This document shows positions 5,957 to 7,130 of a DNA stretch of 7,130 nucleotides, piece by piece (positions within the stretch are counted from its first letter, which is position 1; every line of letters begins with the position of its first letter). Source of the DNA: Candidatus Colimonas fimequi. Its GTDB lineage: Bacteria; Bacillota; Clostridia; Peptostreptococcales; Anaerovoracaceae. The DNA is taken from contig JAGHTQ010000247.1 of assembly GCA_018065295.1 (NCBI GenBank), forward strand, positions 1-7,130, read 5' to 3'. Made by a program: the position numbers and the translations under genes. The notes under the pieces were generated by a model. It did no database searches. It saw nothing but the letters and a program-made list of their open reading frames with translations, and had not been told where the DNA came from.

Positions 5957-7130
5957 TTAGTTCCTCCTTTGTCTCTTGCGACTTCTTATGCTGATAACGC
6001 CCATTGCTATTATCAGGAGCACTGCAACCGCTGATGCGCAGGTTGCCAGCTGCTTATGCTGAACTGCATGTTTCAGTTCAATTTGATGTATTCCCTTATC
6101 TATTGCTACTGCCATGAAGGTAATGTTTGCCTTCGACAGTTTCTCAGCCTTCTTGCCGTCAACATATACTGACCAGTTCTTGCTGCTTGGAATTGAGAAG
6201 AACATGAATCCGTCTGATGGAGCATCTACAGTTCCCAAAACGTGATTGCTGTCGAATTGCCCAATCTCATATCTTGACTCTAGTCTAGCCTGAGCATATT
6301 TATCGTAATTCTCGGTGCTCATGGCCGAAACATAAAGCTTATCAAATGTGTATGTTCCCGGCTTAGTAATGGTAATCTTAATGTTACCGTCATAGTTATT
6401 GTAGTAACCCATGTTAAGGTCGTAATCTACGATGCCACCGATTGTCTGGTTATTCTTCTTGTTATTGGCTTCTGCCACCAGCTTATTGTTTCTAGCCTTA
6501 ATGCAAAAGTCTCCAGCTTCAACTCCATTGAGGTTATATCTTATAAGGTTGTCGAAAGAAACAACCATCTGACTGTCTTTAACCCCATTCACGTGAATTG
6601 TGAATCCTGGCTTGGTATCTTCTTCTGCGAAATTCTCAACGCTGAAGGAGTTACCATCAAATTCGACTCTGTCGGTAGCGACGATATCATAATCGATATC
6701 ATCGATATCGATGGCCATATCGTCAGCATTTGCTATGAATTCTTCGCCTATTGTCTCGCAGGTTTCATCTGGTAATACCATTGCCTGAAGCACCGCCTGC
6801 TCCCTGGCAAGTCTTCCTAACTTACCGAACTCTGTCTCTGAAATGACCTTGTCATATCCGAATCCCAGACCGCTATCGTACTTGTTCTTAAATACGTTAA
6901 CGCCATCAATCTGTTCGTAAGGTTCGAATCCATATCCCGCATACTGGTCAGAACCTGTGGTTCCGTTCTTGGTGTCGTCGCCTAAGAAGTACTTAACACC
7001 GTAGAGGAAATCCATTCCCATTCTGTTGCCATTGGACTGGACGTATACTCTCTTGGAATATCCGTAGTTGTTACCCAGGAGTTTATTAAATTCTGAGAGC
7101 CTTGATGGAACCTTGGAGTCGTATAAGTAA
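5957..7130 (-). CDS. YfhO-family membrane protein, C-terminal 390 residues (5' end outside the window)
   Basis: The frame is open from the right edge (first complete codon ends at 7129) to a TAA at 5957. The ATG at 7021 is internal: the 36 codons before it read naturally into LYGVKYFLGDD, matching the family's LxGVKY motif, so the true start is off the window. The visible part is the extracytoplasmic C-terminal region followed by the last membrane helix. FFSIPSSKNWSVYVDGKK (about 311-326 of the visible part) and DKGIHQIELKH (344-354) are the typical YfhO ending. A hydrophobic helix follows (about 361-381), then a basic cytoplasmic tail RSRKRQRRN. YfhO proteins (PF09586) are usually about 850-900 residues with many membrane spans. 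Family members in Bacillus and Listeria are needed for lipoteichoic-acid glycosylation, probably as GT-C enzymes using lipid-linked sugars. An acidic DIDDIDYD stretch (about 140-147) is encoded by a short DNA repeat. The stop lies 3 nt before tagD, so the genes are co-transcribed. Family assignment is good; the sugar and acceptor are unknown. Confidence 0.83.
   Translation of the reverse strand, partial: YLYDSKVPSRLSEFNKLLGNNYGYSKRVYVQSNGNRMGMDFLYGVKYFLGDDTKNGTTGSDQYAGYGFEPYEQIDGVNVFKNKYDSGLGFGYDKVISETEFGKLGRLAREQAVLQAMVLPDETCETIGEEFIANADDMAIDIDDIDYDIVATDRVEFDGNSFSVENFAEEDTKPGFTIHVNGVKDSQMVVSFDNLIRYNLNGVEAGDFCIKARNNKLVAEANNKKNNQTIGGIVDYDLNMGYYNNYDGNIKITITKPGTYTFDKLYVSAMSTENYDKYAQARLESRYEIGQFDSNHVLGTVDAPSDGFMFFSIPSSKNWSVYVDGKKAEKLSKANITFMAVAIDKGIHQIELKHAVQHKQLATCASAVAVLLIIAMGVISIRSRKRQRRN
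5963..5970 (-). promoter_or_regulatory. Strong ribosome binding site of tagD
   Basis: The minus strand reads AAAGGAGG, 9 nt before the ATG at 5953. It is the best Shine-Dalgarno match among the starts in this window and overlaps the last codons of the YfhO-family gene. Confidence 0.85.
6682..6712. repeat. Short CGATATC repeat with a 12-bp palindrome, inside the yfhO-like gene
   Basis: CGATATCAT occurs at 6682-6690 and 6694-6702, followed by CGATATCGAT at 6703-6712. ATCGATATCGAT (6701-6712) is a perfect palindrome. On the minus strand it encodes the acidic low-complexity stretch AIDIDDIDYDIV. It is probably a local codon-level expansion and not a regulatory site. Confidence 0.6.

Noticed and set aside
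6701..6712. Palindrome ATCGATATCGAT as an operator or terminator stem
   Set aside because: It sits in the middle of a coding region, has no loop or T-tract, and is explained by repeated Asp/Ile codons.
7019..7021. ATG at 7021 as the start of the YfhO-family gene
   Set aside because: The frame stays open for 36 more codons to the window edge with plausible family sequence, and the protein would lack all the expected N-terminal membrane spans.

Overview
All genes in this 7.1 kb window read on the minus strand, in transcription order from the right edge to the left edge: (YfhO-family membrane protein, 3' part) -> tagD -> tandem TagF-like glycerophosphotransferase -> LicD-family transferase with a long C-terminal tail -> shorter LicD-like protein without the catalytic motif -> (rmlB, first 40 codons). 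The spacings are 3 nt, 2 nt, a 29-nt overlap, a 1-nt overlap (TAATG) and 2 nt. This looks like the inside of one long, translationally coupled operon for a cell-surface polymer. There is no intergenic space over 3 nt, and I see no promoter, terminator, RNA gene, CRISPR array or insertion sequence.

The organism is probably a low-to-moderate GC Firmicute. The gene set, the strong AGGAGG-type ribosome binding sites and the protein style suggest a clostridial anaerobe, perhaps Lachnospiraceae (Butyrivibrio/Roseburia-like). That placement is inference. TagD closely resembles the Bacillus teichoic-acid enzyme, which supports a Gram-positive host.

How the genes may work together: TagD makes CDP-glycerol. 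The 1043-residue protein carries two complete CDP-glycerol glycerophosphotransferase-type domains and is the likely user of it. The LicD protein belongs to the family that moves phospho-alditol or phosphocholine groups from CDP donors onto glycans. RmlB is the dTDP-glucose 4,6-dehydratase of dTDP-rhamnose synthesis. YfhO-family proteins are GT-C-like membrane proteins linked in Bacillus and Listeria to extracytoplasmic teichoic-acid glycosylation. The simplest reading is a glycerol-phosphate-bearing, possibly rhamnose-containing wall polysaccharide or teichoic acid.

The most interesting point is the LicD pair. The LicD gene keeps every family motif. The next gene, joined to it by TAATG, aligns with its N-terminal domain but has lost the whole metal-binding loop, so it looks like a pseudoenzyme partner. 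Base composition also falls noticeably across these two genes compared with the genes upstream in the operon.
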